Source: Clostridia bacterium
GTDB taxonomy: Bacteria; Bacillota; Peptococcia; DRI-13; UBA5745
Length of the DNA: 64,000 nt
Direction of reading: 5' to 3'
Assembly (NCBI GenBank): GCA_018434325.1
Contig: JAHDPO010000023.1
Span: forward strand, 1-64,000
Part shown: positions 1 to 8,177 of the stretch, piece by piece
Position numbering within the stretch: position 1 is the first letter of the stretch
Layout of the letters: every line of letters starts with the position of its first letter
The notes under the pieces: generated by a model
Told to the model about the DNA's origin: nothing
Databases searched by the model: none
The model's input: the letters and a program-made list of their open reading frames with translations, nothing else
Translations under genes and position numbers: made by a program

Positions 1-31
1 ATACATTCCCGGTTGTTGTATAATCTGGCTG

Positions 32-133
32 TAAGATTATTGGTTTCACAACTATATTTTACAACAAAAAACGGCTTCTGGCTTACGCCAGTTGCCGTTT
101 TTTGTTCCTTTTTTAGGTGCTGTTACTGCGACA
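32..133. repeat. Intergenic repeat carrying a terminator, copy A
   Basis: This stretch of about 100 bp recurs at 57903-58023 in the same orientation with only scattered changes: shared blocks are TTTCACAACTATATTTTACAA, the AAAAAACGGC...GCCGTTTTTT hairpin, TTTTTTAGGT and CTGTTACTGCGACA. Both copies lie just downstream of the 3' end of a minus-strand gene. The other copy has 19 extra bases in the hairpin loop. It is followed at about 140-200 by short imperfect repeats of a CTGTCAC-containing unit. Origin unknown. Confidence 0.75.
66..103 (-). terminator. Rho-independent terminator of the ABC importer operon
   Basis: A 10-bp outer stem AAAAAACGGC/GCCGTTTTTT with an inner CTGGC/GCCAG stem. The arms give A- and T-tracts on both strands, so it can work either way. 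It lies 90 bp past the stop of the ATPase gene on the minus strand. Confidence 0.8.
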
Positions 134-192
134 GCCCCTTTACTCTGTCACACTTGCTGTCACACATGCTGTCACGTTTGTCGTGCCTGCTG

Positions 193-972
193 TCATGCCT
201 GAAGCATCATATAACGGTTTTCATGCTCCAATATAATGATATCGCCATAAATCTTAGCCAGGCACTGCCGAATCTCCTCTTTCGAGGCTGCCGCCAAGGA
301 AAGCTCTCCTGCAATTTCACCGCCTTGCAGCAAAAAGAGCCGGTGGCAATAAGCTAAGGCAAAATTGGGATCGTGCAGAGTCACCAAGCCGGCTTTGCCT
401 TCATCACAGATCAGCTGCCGGACCCGGGCCAGCATCTTGTGGCGGTTGAGGAAATCCAGGGCGCTGTCCGGCTCATCCATCAGCATGACAGGTGCATCCT
501 GCAGCAAAGTACGGGCCAGGATTACCAATTGCTTTTGCCCTTCGCTGATCCGGGCAAAATCCTGGTGGGCCAGTTGGGCAATATTCATCTTGTCCAGCAG
601 GTTTTTTGCCTGTTCCCGGTCAGCTCCGGAAGGCGAGGCAAACAAGGCCAGGTGAGGATTACGGCCCATCAATACGGCGTCCAGCACCGTAACCCCTTGC
701 ATTTTGCTGTATCGCTGGGGTATATAAGAGATGTATTTCGCTCGCTTATATTCGTTAAAACCGGTGCAATCCAGGCCGTTAACCAGGCAGCGGCCTTCTT
801 CCATCGGCAGCAAACCGCAGACCGCCTTCAGCAAAGTAGTTTTGCCGGAGCCATTGAGGCCCAGGAGGGCGCAAAACTCCCCCCGCTCAATGGCCAGGTT
901 CACCTTCCGAACAACCCTGCGGCTGCCGTAGCCTGCCGAGATATTTTCTAAGGTCAGCAAACCCCTCGTCAT
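193..972 (-). CDS. ABC transporter ATP-binding protein, FecE/BtuD type
   Basis: This 259-residue ATPase powers import of an iron complex, haem or cobalamin across the membrane. Walker A is GLNGSGKT near residue 38. The signature reads ISEGQKQ (SEGQ instead of the usual SGGQ), Walker B is VMLMDEP, the D-loop is SALDF and the H-loop histidine is in TLHDPNFA. The start ATG overlaps the permease stop by four bases, so the genes are translationally coupled. It is the last gene of a three-gene importer operon. Family known; the cargo cannot be read from sequence alone. Confidence 0.93.
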   Translation of the reverse strand: MTRGLLTLENISAGYGSRRVVRKVNLAIERGEFCALLGLNGSGKTTLLKAVCGLLPMEEGRCLVNGLDCTGFNEYKRAKYISYIPQRYSKMQGVTVLDAVLMGRNPHLALFASPSGADREQAKNLLDKMNIAQLAHQDFARISEGQKQLVILARTLLQDAPVMLMDEPDSALDFLNRHKMLARVRQLICDEGKAGLVTLHDPNFALAYCHRLFLLQGGEIAGELSLAAASKEEIRQCLAKIYGDIIILEHENRYMMLQA

Positions 973-1970
973 ATCCGGCCCGCCTTTCTGCTGCGCATAA
1001 AGTAAATCAGAAAGGGCACGCCGATGAATGTGGTCAGGATGCTGATGGGTATTTCCGCACTATAAATGGAACGGGCCAGGCAATCGGCCACCAGCAGGAT
1101 GAACGCTCCGGCCAGGGAAGCAAAAACGCTGGAGGCAAAGCTGGTCCGTTTGAGAACCAGGCGGGCAATATGCGGTGCGATAAGTCCGACAAAATTGATC
1201 AAACCCGTAAGACAGATGATGGAGGTAACCATCAGGGTGGAAAAAGTGAGGATGACAATGCGGATCAGCTTTACCCGCACGCCCAGCATCCGGCTTTCTT
1301 CCTCTTCAAGGCCCAGCAGCGCCACCTGCCGGCGCAGCAGTAAAAGTCCCGCCAGACCGATAAAGAAAATCGGCAAAATGACGAATAGCTTAGAAGCGGT
1401 AATGTTGCCGAAGCTGCCCATAGACCAAAACTCAATAGCCGCCAGTTCTTTTTCCGGATCGGCAAAAAACTTCAAGATCATGATGCAGGCCTCGGAAACA
1501 GCTTTAAGAATAATACCGGCCAGAATATAGGTAGTGGTATTGGCGTAACCGCTGGAACGCACCAGAGCAATCACCAGCAGCATTACCAGCATGCCGCCTG
1601 CAAAAGCCGAAGCCGCCAGCAAAAAAGTGCTATGGCCAAATAAAACGATGGCAATGGCGGCCCCCAGATTAGCCCCGCTGGCTACGCCGATAATATCCGG
1701 CGAGGCCAGGGGGTTTTTGAAAATAGTTTGGTAAACGGAGCCGGCCATACCCAGACCGACTCCGGCCAGCAGAGCCATTATGGTACGGGGAACCCGCAGA
1801 GTAAAGAAAACGTCGCGCTTCAGCTGGCTGATTTCACCGCCCAGCAAGATAGTTTGTATCTCGCTTAAGCTCAAGGGGTATTTGCCAACGCAGACGGACA
1901 TGGCAAAAGCAGCCGCCACAAGAACGGCTGCCAGCAGGAATATCTGTTTTCTGCGGCCCTCACTGATCAT
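969..1970 (-). CDS. ABC transporter permease, FecCD/BtuC family
   Basis: A 333-residue polytopic membrane protein with the roughly ten hydrophobic segments expected of FecCD permeases. The family's cytoplasmic coupling loop is visible as GLIAPHIARLV near residue 265, and the N-terminal segment has the usual RVPRTIMALLAG motif. It lies 3 bp after the binding-protein gene and overlaps the ATPase start, so it is the middle gene of the importer operon. It forms the transmembrane channel, presumably as a homodimer. Confidence 0.95.
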   Translation of the reverse strand: MISEGRRKQIFLLAAVLVAAAFAMSVCVGKYPLSLSEIQTILLGGEISQLKRDVFFTLRVPRTIMALLAGVGLGMAGSVYQTIFKNPLASPDIIGVASGANLGAAIAIVLFGHSTFLLAASAFAGGMLVMLLVIALVRSSGYANTTTYILAGIILKAVSEACIMILKFFADPEKELAAIEFWSMGSFGNITASKLFVILPIFFIGLAGLLLLRRQVALLGLEEEESRMLGVRVKLIRIVILTFSTLMVTSIICLTGLINFVGLIAPHIARLVLKRTSFASSVFASLAGAFILLVADCLARSIYSAEIPISILTTFIGVPFLIYFMRSRKAGRI

Positions 1971-1973
1971 TGA

Positions 1974-3050
1974 TTACTTTCCAATCAAAGCGGTATCAAT
2001 ATCTATACCGTAAAACTCTTTGTAAAAGCCGGCGGCGTCAGCCTGAAGCTCCGCCAGCGGATAGACGTCTTCATGCAGAGCATTTAACAGCCAGCGGATA
2101 CCCAAGGTACAGGAAGGCACGGGAGAATCCCAGGCCTCAAAGCCTTTGGGCATCTGGTAAACCCGGTCTTCCTTTATCGCCGTAATCTGGGCCAGCTGCG
2201 GATCTGCCAGCACATCTTCCTTGGAGTAGCCGGCTTCGGCAGGGATAACAATAATCTCCGGATCCATGGCGATGATCTGTTCATAGGAAACATCGGTCCA
2301 ATTATCGCCGGCCATGGCCTCGGCAACATTAACACCGCCGGCAGCGGCAATCAGGGAGGCCTGGTACATATCCTTCGGCGCTGTGGTGAGATAAGCGCTG
2401 TTGCCGGCCATGTAGACGTCGGGCTTTTCGCTGATATCCTTCGTTAATCCAGCAACCGCAGCCAGCTCGTCATTATAATAGCCAATCAGCTTGGCGGCTC
2501 TTTCCTCGGCGCCGACAGCCTGGCCGATCAGGCTGATCATGTCCACTAACTCCTGATGGCTTTCCGGACTCACCAGGATCACCGGTATGCCCAGTTCCTC
2601 CATGGTGGCTGCACTGTCCTTGAGGCGTTTAGGCAGGATTACCAAATCCGGCTCCAGAGCGATACAGCCTTCCATATTAAACTCTTTGGCGCTGCCTACA
2701 TTGGGCAAGTCCAACAGCTGTGGTGCAGCCATAGCGTAGATGGGGCGGCTGGCAGCTTTCGCTTCAATGCCCACCAGCTTATCGCCAAGACCTAAAGCAA
2801 TGCAAGCCGAAGAAGAAATATAATAACCGCTGACGATCTTTTCTACCGGCCCTTCAATAACCACCTGCCGGCCGGCTTGATCGGTAACGGTGACAGCCGT
2901 ATTTTCCGGCTCTGTGGCCTCGCTGCCTTGAGTCGCTTCAGGCTGCTGGCCCGCAGGTGTCTGGCCTGCCGGACTGCCGCAAGCCGCCAGCGAGGCGATT
3001 AGCATTAGCCCCAGCAACAGGCATAATAGTTTACTGCTTAGTTTACGCAT
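1974..3050 (-). CDS. Iron-complex/cobalamin-type ABC substrate-binding lipoprotein
   Basis: The protein has a signal peptide starting MRKLSSKLL and a lipobox (LAAC) followed by a low-complexity linker, then a Peripla_BP_2 (helical-backbone metal/siderophore receptor) fold. The start at 3050 is chosen because GGAGAAGGAGAG precedes it; a reading-frame extension of 20 codons upstream has no ribosome site and is basic and unlikely. It gives 358 residues. It is first in the operon with permease and ATPase. A candidate DtxR-like site sits over the transcription start, which would fit iron, but this is inference; cobalamin or haem remain possible. Confidence 0.92.
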   Translation of the reverse strand: MRKLSSKLLCLLLGLMLIASLAACGSPAGQTPAGQQPEATQGSEATEPENTAVTVTDQAGRQVVIEGPVEKIVSGYYISSSACIALGLGDKLVGIEAKAASRPIYAMAAPQLLDLPNVGSAKEFNMEGCIALEPDLVILPKRLKDSAATMEELGIPVILVSPESHQELVDMISLIGQAVGAEERAAKLIGYYNDELAAVAGLTKDISEKPDVYMAGNSAYLTTAPKDMYQASLIAAAGGVNVAEAMAGDNWTDVSYEQIIAMDPEIIVIPAEAGYSKEDVLADPQLAQITAIKEDRVYQMPKGFEAWDSPVPSCTLGIRWLLNALHEDVYPLAELQADAAGFYKEFYGIDIDTALIGK

Positions 3051-3102
3051 ATGTACTCTCCTTCTCCCGATTTTTATACGTTGGCCTTTTTTAACGCAAG
3101 CG

Positions 3103-3153
3103 TTATCCAATATTAGCCTAACGCATTATATCACAGGGCCGGCAGTAACACAA
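3103..3153 (-). promoter_or_regulatory. Promoter and candidate metal-regulator operator of the importer operon
   Basis: On the minus strand TTGTGT (3153-3148) and TATAAT (3130-3125) are 17 bp apart. Immediately downstream, over the expected start of transcription, lies TTAGGCTAATATTGGATAA (3121-3103), whose first half matches the TTAGGCTAA half-site known for DtxR/IdeR-type iron regulators; the second half is degenerate. A further short inverted repeat, AACGC-AA-GCGTT, is at 3093-3104. The promoter is seen; the regulator is inferred. Confidence 0.6.
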
Positions 3154-3173
3154 CATTGCCGTCCATCGGATAA

Positions 3174-3205
3174 AAGGAGCTGCCGCAAATTTGCGGCAAC
3201 TCCTT
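3174..3205 (-). terminator. Rho-independent terminator of the pucR-like gene
   Basis: An almost perfect inverted repeat, AAGGAG-TGCCGCAAA/TTTGCGGCA-CTCCTT, followed on the minus strand by TTTTAT. It lies 36 bp past the stop of the PucR-family gene. Confidence 0.85.
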
Positions 3206-3240
3206 AACATTCTCATCCTGCTTTGTCGTGGATCTTCATC

Positions 3241-4983
3241 TCAGCGTCTTCTATCCTTCCTGCCTCCTTCAGGCTCGGCGGCATCCACATGGAAGTTTTT
3301 TAAAAAATTGACAATGCGCAGCCCCAGTTGGATTTCAAAAACCGTCTGGGTTTCCTTTAGATCGATCCCTAAAATACCCTCGATTTTTTCCACACGATAG
3401 ATCAGGGTATTGCGGTGCAGAAACATTTTCTTGGCGGCAATGCTGACATTCCCTCCACATTCAAAATATTGCTCCAGGGTCTCCACCAGATTAGTGCAGT
3501 TTTTTCTGTCATATTCAAGCAATAAACCCACGGCATACTGTGCAAACTCCTCCAGTATAACTTTGGGCACAGAATCTAAAAGGTGGTAAACCAACAGAGA
3601 TTCATAAAAAGAAACGCATCCTTCCTGCCCGATCTGGGCAGAAATCCGATTGGCCTCCCGCGCCTGCATATAACTCTTATGCATCTGAAAAAAATCCAGG
3701 CAGGGTTCTCCTACGCCAATGTCCAAAGAACCATGCAGTTTAGATAGAGAGGCGTGAATCTCGTTTACAAAATCCGACAGGTATAAGCTGCCTCTATGCT
3801 TTTTTTCATTTTCACTCATTAGGATAAAGGATATCAAAAGGTTGCCGCGATGAATGGAAATCACATTCTTTTTCCACGCGAAGGCCACCGCATCGATCTG
3901 ATTGATCAATTTTCTTTTCAGCTGCAAGAATAAATCTTTCTTTTCCGCTGTGTCGGTATTGGCAGTCTCTTCTGACTGCCTGATCCGGGTAACCATGCAG
4001 ACGTATTGCTTGCCGGCGTCCATGTAGTGAATCTCCGCCAAGCTGTTGACCGCATGCACCGATTCGATTTTGCCATGCAGCAGGTCATCGAAAAAATCCT
4101 TCCTGAGGTGGTGCTTGATCTCTTCGATCTGCTTGGACTTGATTCGTTCCAGCGCCACTGTAGTCGCTGCGCTTTCCAGAGCCATATATCCTATACTGGT
4201 CATCTTTTGCACCGTCTCCCAGGCAACCAGATAGCCATATATCGTTTTATCTGCAGCAACAGGCATCAGCCGGCAGGTAATGTCCCCTTCAGCATCGGGA
4301 TACCTGCGTTTGATGGATTTGGTAAATTGGTCGATGTTGCGGGGAACGCCCTCAAGAAATGCCGGAGGAAAAACCAGCTCTTTTTTGGACAAGTACAAAT
4401 GATCCTCCAGCCTTATCGGGTTGTTGGGATGGTCTGCGTAAGAAAGCAGTCTCCACCTGCTGTCAACAATGATAATCGGGTTGTTGATCAGCGTGCTCAC
4501 CAGCTTTGCGATCTCATCCAGGCTGCCGCCCTCCAAAACACACTGATTCAAGGTGTTATGGATGTGGATCAGTTTTTCCAGCATCGTATCTTTTCGTCTG
4601 GCAATTTCGTTTTCAATGACACTGGATACCTTGGCAAGACTTAAATGATAAGGGATCTCCACAATGGGCAAACCGTAACGGTCAGCCTCTCTCGCCATCT
4701 CGGGGGGTACTGCATCCAGGTATCGCTTTACCTTTATGCCGATCCCGGAGCAGTTGATCTCCGCAAGCTCGCGAATGATCTGCAGCTGCAAGTCCGGGTC
4801 ATCCTTGAATATGTATCCGGTGGTCATCAAAAAATCGCCGGCTGCCAGCCAGTCATAGGTGTCGGGATTATCCATGATGTTGACGCCGGAAATTTTGTTA
4901 TCAAGATACTCCTCTCCCGCTGCTACACGCAAACCTTTCAAGCTGTTATTTTCCAGCAATTGCTTGACCGTATAGTCCGGCAT
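3241..4983 (-). CDS. PucR-family transcriptional regulator
   Basis: A 580-residue regulator with the N-terminal PucR purine-catabolism sensor domain (residues 1-120, opening MPDYTVKQLLEN), a central region, and a C-terminal PucR helix-turn-helix (about 510-575; NVSIAAKKMFLHRNTLIYRV). PucR relatives control degradation of purines, allantoin and similar nitrogen compounds. The start at 4983 is preferred over an upstream in-frame ATG at 5013 because GCGGAGGAAAT lies just before it, while the upstream ATG has none. It has its own terminator and lies downstream of the TRAP and amidohydrolase genes, so it is the likely regulator of this island. Its ligand is unknown. Confidence 0.9.
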   Translation of the reverse strand: MPDYTVKQLLENNSLKGLRVAAGEEYLDNKISGVNIMDNPDTYDWLAAGDFLMTTGYIFKDDPDLQLQIIRELAEINCSGIGIKVKRYLDAVPPEMAREADRYGLPIVEIPYHLSLAKVSSVIENEIARRKDTMLEKLIHIHNTLNQCVLEGGSLDEIAKLVSTLINNPIIIVDSRWRLLSYADHPNNPIRLEDHLYLSKKELVFPPAFLEGVPRNIDQFTKSIKRRYPDAEGDITCRLMPVAADKTIYGYLVAWETVQKMTSIGYMALESAATTVALERIKSKQIEEIKHHLRKDFFDDLLHGKIESVHAVNSLAEIHYMDAGKQYVCMVTRIRQSEETANTDTAEKKDLFLQLKRKLINQIDAVAFAWKKNVISIHRGNLLISFILMSENEKKHRGSLYLSDFVNEIHASLSKLHGSLDIGVGEPCLDFFQMHKSYMQAREANRISAQIGQEGCVSFYESLLVYHLLDSVPKVILEEFAQYAVGLLLEYDRKNCTNLVETLEQYFECGGNVSIAAKKMFLHRNTLIYRVEKIEGILGIDLKETQTVFEIQLGLRIVNFLKNFHVDAAEPEGGRKDRRR

Positions 4984-5024
4984 GCCTATTTCCTCCGCTT
5001 GTTTCCGCATCATTATTATTCAAT

Positions 5025-5050
5025 ATTATAACATAAAACTCTATTCACAA
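5025..5050 (-). promoter_or_regulatory. Possible promoter of the pucR-like gene
   Basis: TATAAT is at 5030-5025 on the minus strand, about 40 bp before the chosen start codon. Upstream is a TTGTGA-like hexamer at only 14 bp spacing, so only the -10 element is convincing. Confidence 0.4.
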
Positions 5051-5077
5051 AAAACCCGGATTAAAAATCCGGGTTTT
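5051..5077 (-). terminator. Rho-independent terminator of the TAXI-TRAP genes
   Basis: The perfect stem AAAACCCGGAT/ATCCGGGTTTT with a five-base loop and T-tract lies 32 bp past the TRAP permease stop. It separates the catabolic run from the pucR-like gene. Confidence 0.9.
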
Positions 5078-5108
5078 CTAAATATTTCCAAATAATGATG
5101 CTGCAGTC

Positions 5109-6992
5109 TTAGACCGCTCTCTGTAAAGCAGCCTCCTTCTTTTTCCGGGTTAGCTGCAAGGCAAATACGGAGGCAATTAACAGGATGCCAATGAGGTCGG
5201 TCATCCAGCCAATCAGCAGAGTCATAACGGCGGCAACGCCCATAATTACCCGTTCATACCAGGTCAGCTTTAGAATCAGGAAGCCCTGGGAGACAACGGC
5301 ATAGGCAAAAACACCGATCAGCGTGCAGAAAATCGCATACAGGATAGAAGCGGTACTGCCGATCAGCAAGAGACCCGGCATATAGACGAACAAAATAGGC
5401 ATGTAGTAAATGACAAGGCCCATACGCAGGGAAGACCAGCCGGTTTTCCAGATATCCGCTCCCGCTATAGCGGCAGCTACATAGGCGGAAAGGCAAACCG
5501 GCGGCGTGACAACGGCCAGCTGGCTGGTCCAGAAGACGAAGAAATGCGCCGTCAGTAAAGGAACCCCCAGCTGGGTCAGGGCCGGCGCCGTCAGGGTAAC
5601 CAGCAGCAGATATGCTGAAGACACATTCATGCCCATACCCAGTATGAAACTGGCCGCCATGACCAACAGCAGGGCCAGGGGCAAAAATCCGTTGGAGATC
5701 TGCATAATGATAGTGCTGATTTTCATGCCAAGTCCGGGCAGCGAGATCGCTGCAATCAGGATACCGATAGCCCCGGCGGTGTTGGCCATGGAAAGGGAAC
5801 CGATGGCGCCCTCCGACAAAGCGTCCAGGATCTCTTTTATTCCCATGCGCCTGTCCTTGGTGAGCCAGCTGACGCCAACACAGGCAACAATGGACCAGAA
5901 CCCGGCTTTCGCGGGGGAAGCGCCGATGGCAAGGTAGAACACGATGACAGCAATGGGAATAAGGTAGATCCAGCCCTTTTTAAATACCTGGGACATTTTG
6001 GGGATTTCGGTTTCCGGCAGCGGCTTTAACCCCGAGCTTTTCGCCTCCAGGTATACCATCAGCATCATGCTGATGAAAAACAAAATGGCGGAAGGCAGAC
6101 CGGCCAAGGCAACCTGGGAATAGGGGATACCAATCATCGACGCCATTAAAAAGGCGGCGGCCCCCATAATGGGAGGCATGAATTGACCGCCTATCGAAAC
6201 AACCGCTTCTATGGAAGCGGCCACGTGCCGCTTGTAACCATTTTCGATCATCAGGGGGATGCTCACCGCGCCGCTGATTGCAGCGTTGGCAGTGGATGAA
6301 CCCATGATGGAGCCAAAGATCCAACTGGAAATTACGGCTGCCTGGGCCGCTCCGCCGGCCAATCGGCCGGCCACCGCCTTGGCAACGTCAATGAAAAACT
6401 GTCCCGCACCGGATTTTTGCAGGAAGGAGCCAAAGATAATAAACAGGAATATATAAGTGGAAAAGGTGTAAACAACCGATCCAAAAATACCTTCTGTTCC
6501 GGCAAACATCACATTAACGATGCGGTTGAGACTGAATCCTTTATGCATCAGAGGTCCGGGCATATAACGCCCCACATAGCAGTATACCAAAAAGGCAGCT
6601 ACAATGATCGGCAGCGCCAGGCCAATGCAGCGCCGGCAAGCTTCCAGCACCAGCAGCAAGGTTAAGATGCCCATAAATAAATCAACCGGACCCAAAGGCA
6701 TGCCCGCATGTATCGCATAATATTGGTAGCGGCCGATAAAATAAAGGACACATCCAAGGGTGACCACCGCTAAGGCCACATCCATAACATGCAGCCACAG
6801 GGGCACCTCTTTGCCTTTTTTACGGTTCGGACTGGTGAGAAAAGCCAGGGCCAGGGCAAAAAAGATATAGCATCCCCGGCTGTACTGCGGTTCCCACACA
6901 CCAAAGGCCGCCTGGTAAATATATATGCCGGAAAATGCGGTAGCCATAATTTTGACTAATAAAGCGAGTTTAGCATTATTTGTTTTTTCCAC
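5109..6992 (-). CDS. TRAP transporter fused 4TM/12TM permease (TAXI type)
   Basis: About 627 residues carrying the small DctQ-like and large DctM-like membrane domains in one chain, as in TAXI-type TRAP systems. Family hallmarks include GSIMGSSTANAAISGAVSIP (near 235) and GMGMNVSSAYLL (near 450). Import is driven by a cation gradient with substrate delivered by the receptor encoded just upstream. The GTG at 6992 is preferred because AGAAGGAG precedes it at good spacing; an upstream in-frame GTG at 7013 lacks a ribosome site. The substrate is not readable; neighbours suggest the ring compound or its organic-acid products. Confidence 0.93.
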   Translation of the reverse strand: MEKTNNAKLALLVKIMATAFSGIYIYQAAFGVWEPQYSRGCYIFFALALAFLTSPNRKKGKEVPLWLHVMDVALAVVTLGCVLYFIGRYQYYAIHAGMPLGPVDLFMGILTLLLVLEACRRCIGLALPIIVAAFLVYCYVGRYMPGPLMHKGFSLNRIVNVMFAGTEGIFGSVVYTFSTYIFLFIIFGSFLQKSGAGQFFIDVAKAVAGRLAGGAAQAAVISSWIFGSIMGSSTANAAISGAVSIPLMIENGYKRHVAASIEAVVSIGGQFMPPIMGAAAFLMASMIGIPYSQVALAGLPSAILFFISMMLMVYLEAKSSGLKPLPETEIPKMSQVFKKGWIYLIPIAVIVFYLAIGASPAKAGFWSIVACVGVSWLTKDRRMGIKEILDALSEGAIGSLSMANTAGAIGILIAAISLPGLGMKISTIIMQISNGFLPLALLLVMAASFILGMGMNVSSAYLLLVTLTAPALTQLGVPLLTAHFFVFWTSQLAVVTPPVCLSAYVAAAIAGADIWKTGWSSLRMGLVIYYMPILFVYMPGLLLIGSTASILYAIFCTLIGVFAYAVVSQGFLILKLTWYERVIMGVAAVMTLLIGWMTDLIGILLIASVFALQLTRKKKEAALQRAV

Positions 6993-7037
6993 GGCTTGCT
7001 CCTTCTCCAACACTAGGTTGGGAAACGGTCTTACCTT

Positions 7038-8039
7038 TTACTTCAAGAGTCCGATTTCCTTGTAATACTGTTCCGCACCGGGATGCAGAGGCAGGTTAAT
7101 GGCTGCAAAGCGCTCCAGACCGGGCTGCATTTCACTGAAAGCGGCCTGGACATTCTGCAGATAGCTTTTTCCCTCATCGGAGAACATGGCCTTCAGCATT
7201 TCATAAACGATCCAGTCCTCCACGCTGGCATCGGCTACCCAAACCACCGGATAGCCCACTGTCTCCACCGGCTCGCTGAGGCTGCTGTATCCGCTGGCGG
7301 GAATGGTATAGGGAACATAGTAAGGATGATCTTTCAGGAATTTTTCCCGCACTTCGCCGTCTACCGGGATAAACTTAAGGGGCTTGGAGGCTTCCAGTTC
7401 AATCAGAGTAGGCACAGGCGTGCTGCCGCCGATAATGAGAGCATCGGTGTGCCCATCCCGCAGGGAGGAGGAAGAATCGTCAAAGCTGAGATATTGGATC
7501 GTGCATTGTTCAAAAATACCCGCCGATTTGAGGAGCTGCTCGGATACATCGGCACTGCCGGAACCCTGGGGCCCGATAGCTACCGATTTGCCGACGAGAT
7601 CCTGGAGCGTATTGATACTGGAGTTTTTGGTGGTGACAATGTTCATCGCACCGTCATGGATACCGGCCACGCCACGAATCCCATCATAGCTTTGTCCCGC
7701 AAATACGCCCGCGCCGTTTGTAATGTCGTAGGCAGTGGAGCTATAGGCAAAACCCATTTCCGTTTCACCATTGGCCAGCAGACGCATATTTTCCACAACG
7801 CCTTTTGTGGTCTCGGCGGTTACGGTAAGGCCGGGAACCTTGTCGGTAACCAATGCGGAGATGCCGGCGCCGGCAGTATAAAAAGTACCTCCCTGGCCGC
7901 TGGTGGCAAAGGCAACCGATGCAGTACGACTGTTTTGTGCCGGTTCCGAAGAACTGGGTACGCTGCCGCCTCCGCCGCAGGCGGATAATGAAAACATGGT
8001 CAGTACCAGAGAAGCAATCACCGCATATTTCTTTTTCAT
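7038..8039 (-). CDS. TAXI-family TRAP solute-binding lipoprotein
   Basis: A 333-residue receptor with a lipoprotein signal (MKKKYAVIASL, lipobox LSAC) and a glycine/serine linker. The TAXI start motif FATSGQGGTFYTAGAGIS is at about residues 49-66, followed by the usual TTKGVVENMRLLANGE. AAGGAGGG precedes the ATG. It lies 45 bp upstream of the fused permease, forming a complete TAXI-TRAP system. TAXI receptors bind small carboxylates or amino acids in characterised cases; the ligand here is unknown. Confidence 0.93.
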   Translation of the reverse strand: MKKKYAVIASLVLTMFSLSACGGGGSVPSSSEPAQNSRTASVAFATSGQGGTFYTAGAGISALVTDKVPGLTVTAETTKGVVENMRLLANGETEMGFAYSSTAYDITNGAGVFAGQSYDGIRGVAGIHDGAMNIVTTKNSSINTLQDLVGKSVAIGPQGSGSADVSEQLLKSAGIFEQCTIQYLSFDDSSSSLRDGHTDALIIGGSTPVPTLIELEASKPLKFIPVDGEVREKFLKDHPYYVPYTIPASGYSSLSEPVETVGYPVVWVADASVEDWIVYEMLKAMFSDEGKSYLQNVQAAFSEMQPGLERFAAINLPLHPGAEQYYKEIGLLK

Positions 8040-8177
8040 TATAGAAAACCCTCCTTACTGATATGATTTTACCTGTTATTAAGTTTATCAAAAAACAAAA
8101 AAATGTCTTTATTCAGAAAAACCAAAAAATTGAGGGGTCATTAGACTGATTGCACAAAAGGCCTGTTCTATAACTAT

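Noticed and set aside
13-357. Plus-strand open frame at the left edge
   Set aside because: It overlaps the ATPase 3' end and the terminator repeat and has no ribosome site or domain.
7083-7988. Plus-strand open frame of 301 codons
   Set aside because: Antisense to the TAXI receptor gene, no motif or ribosome site.
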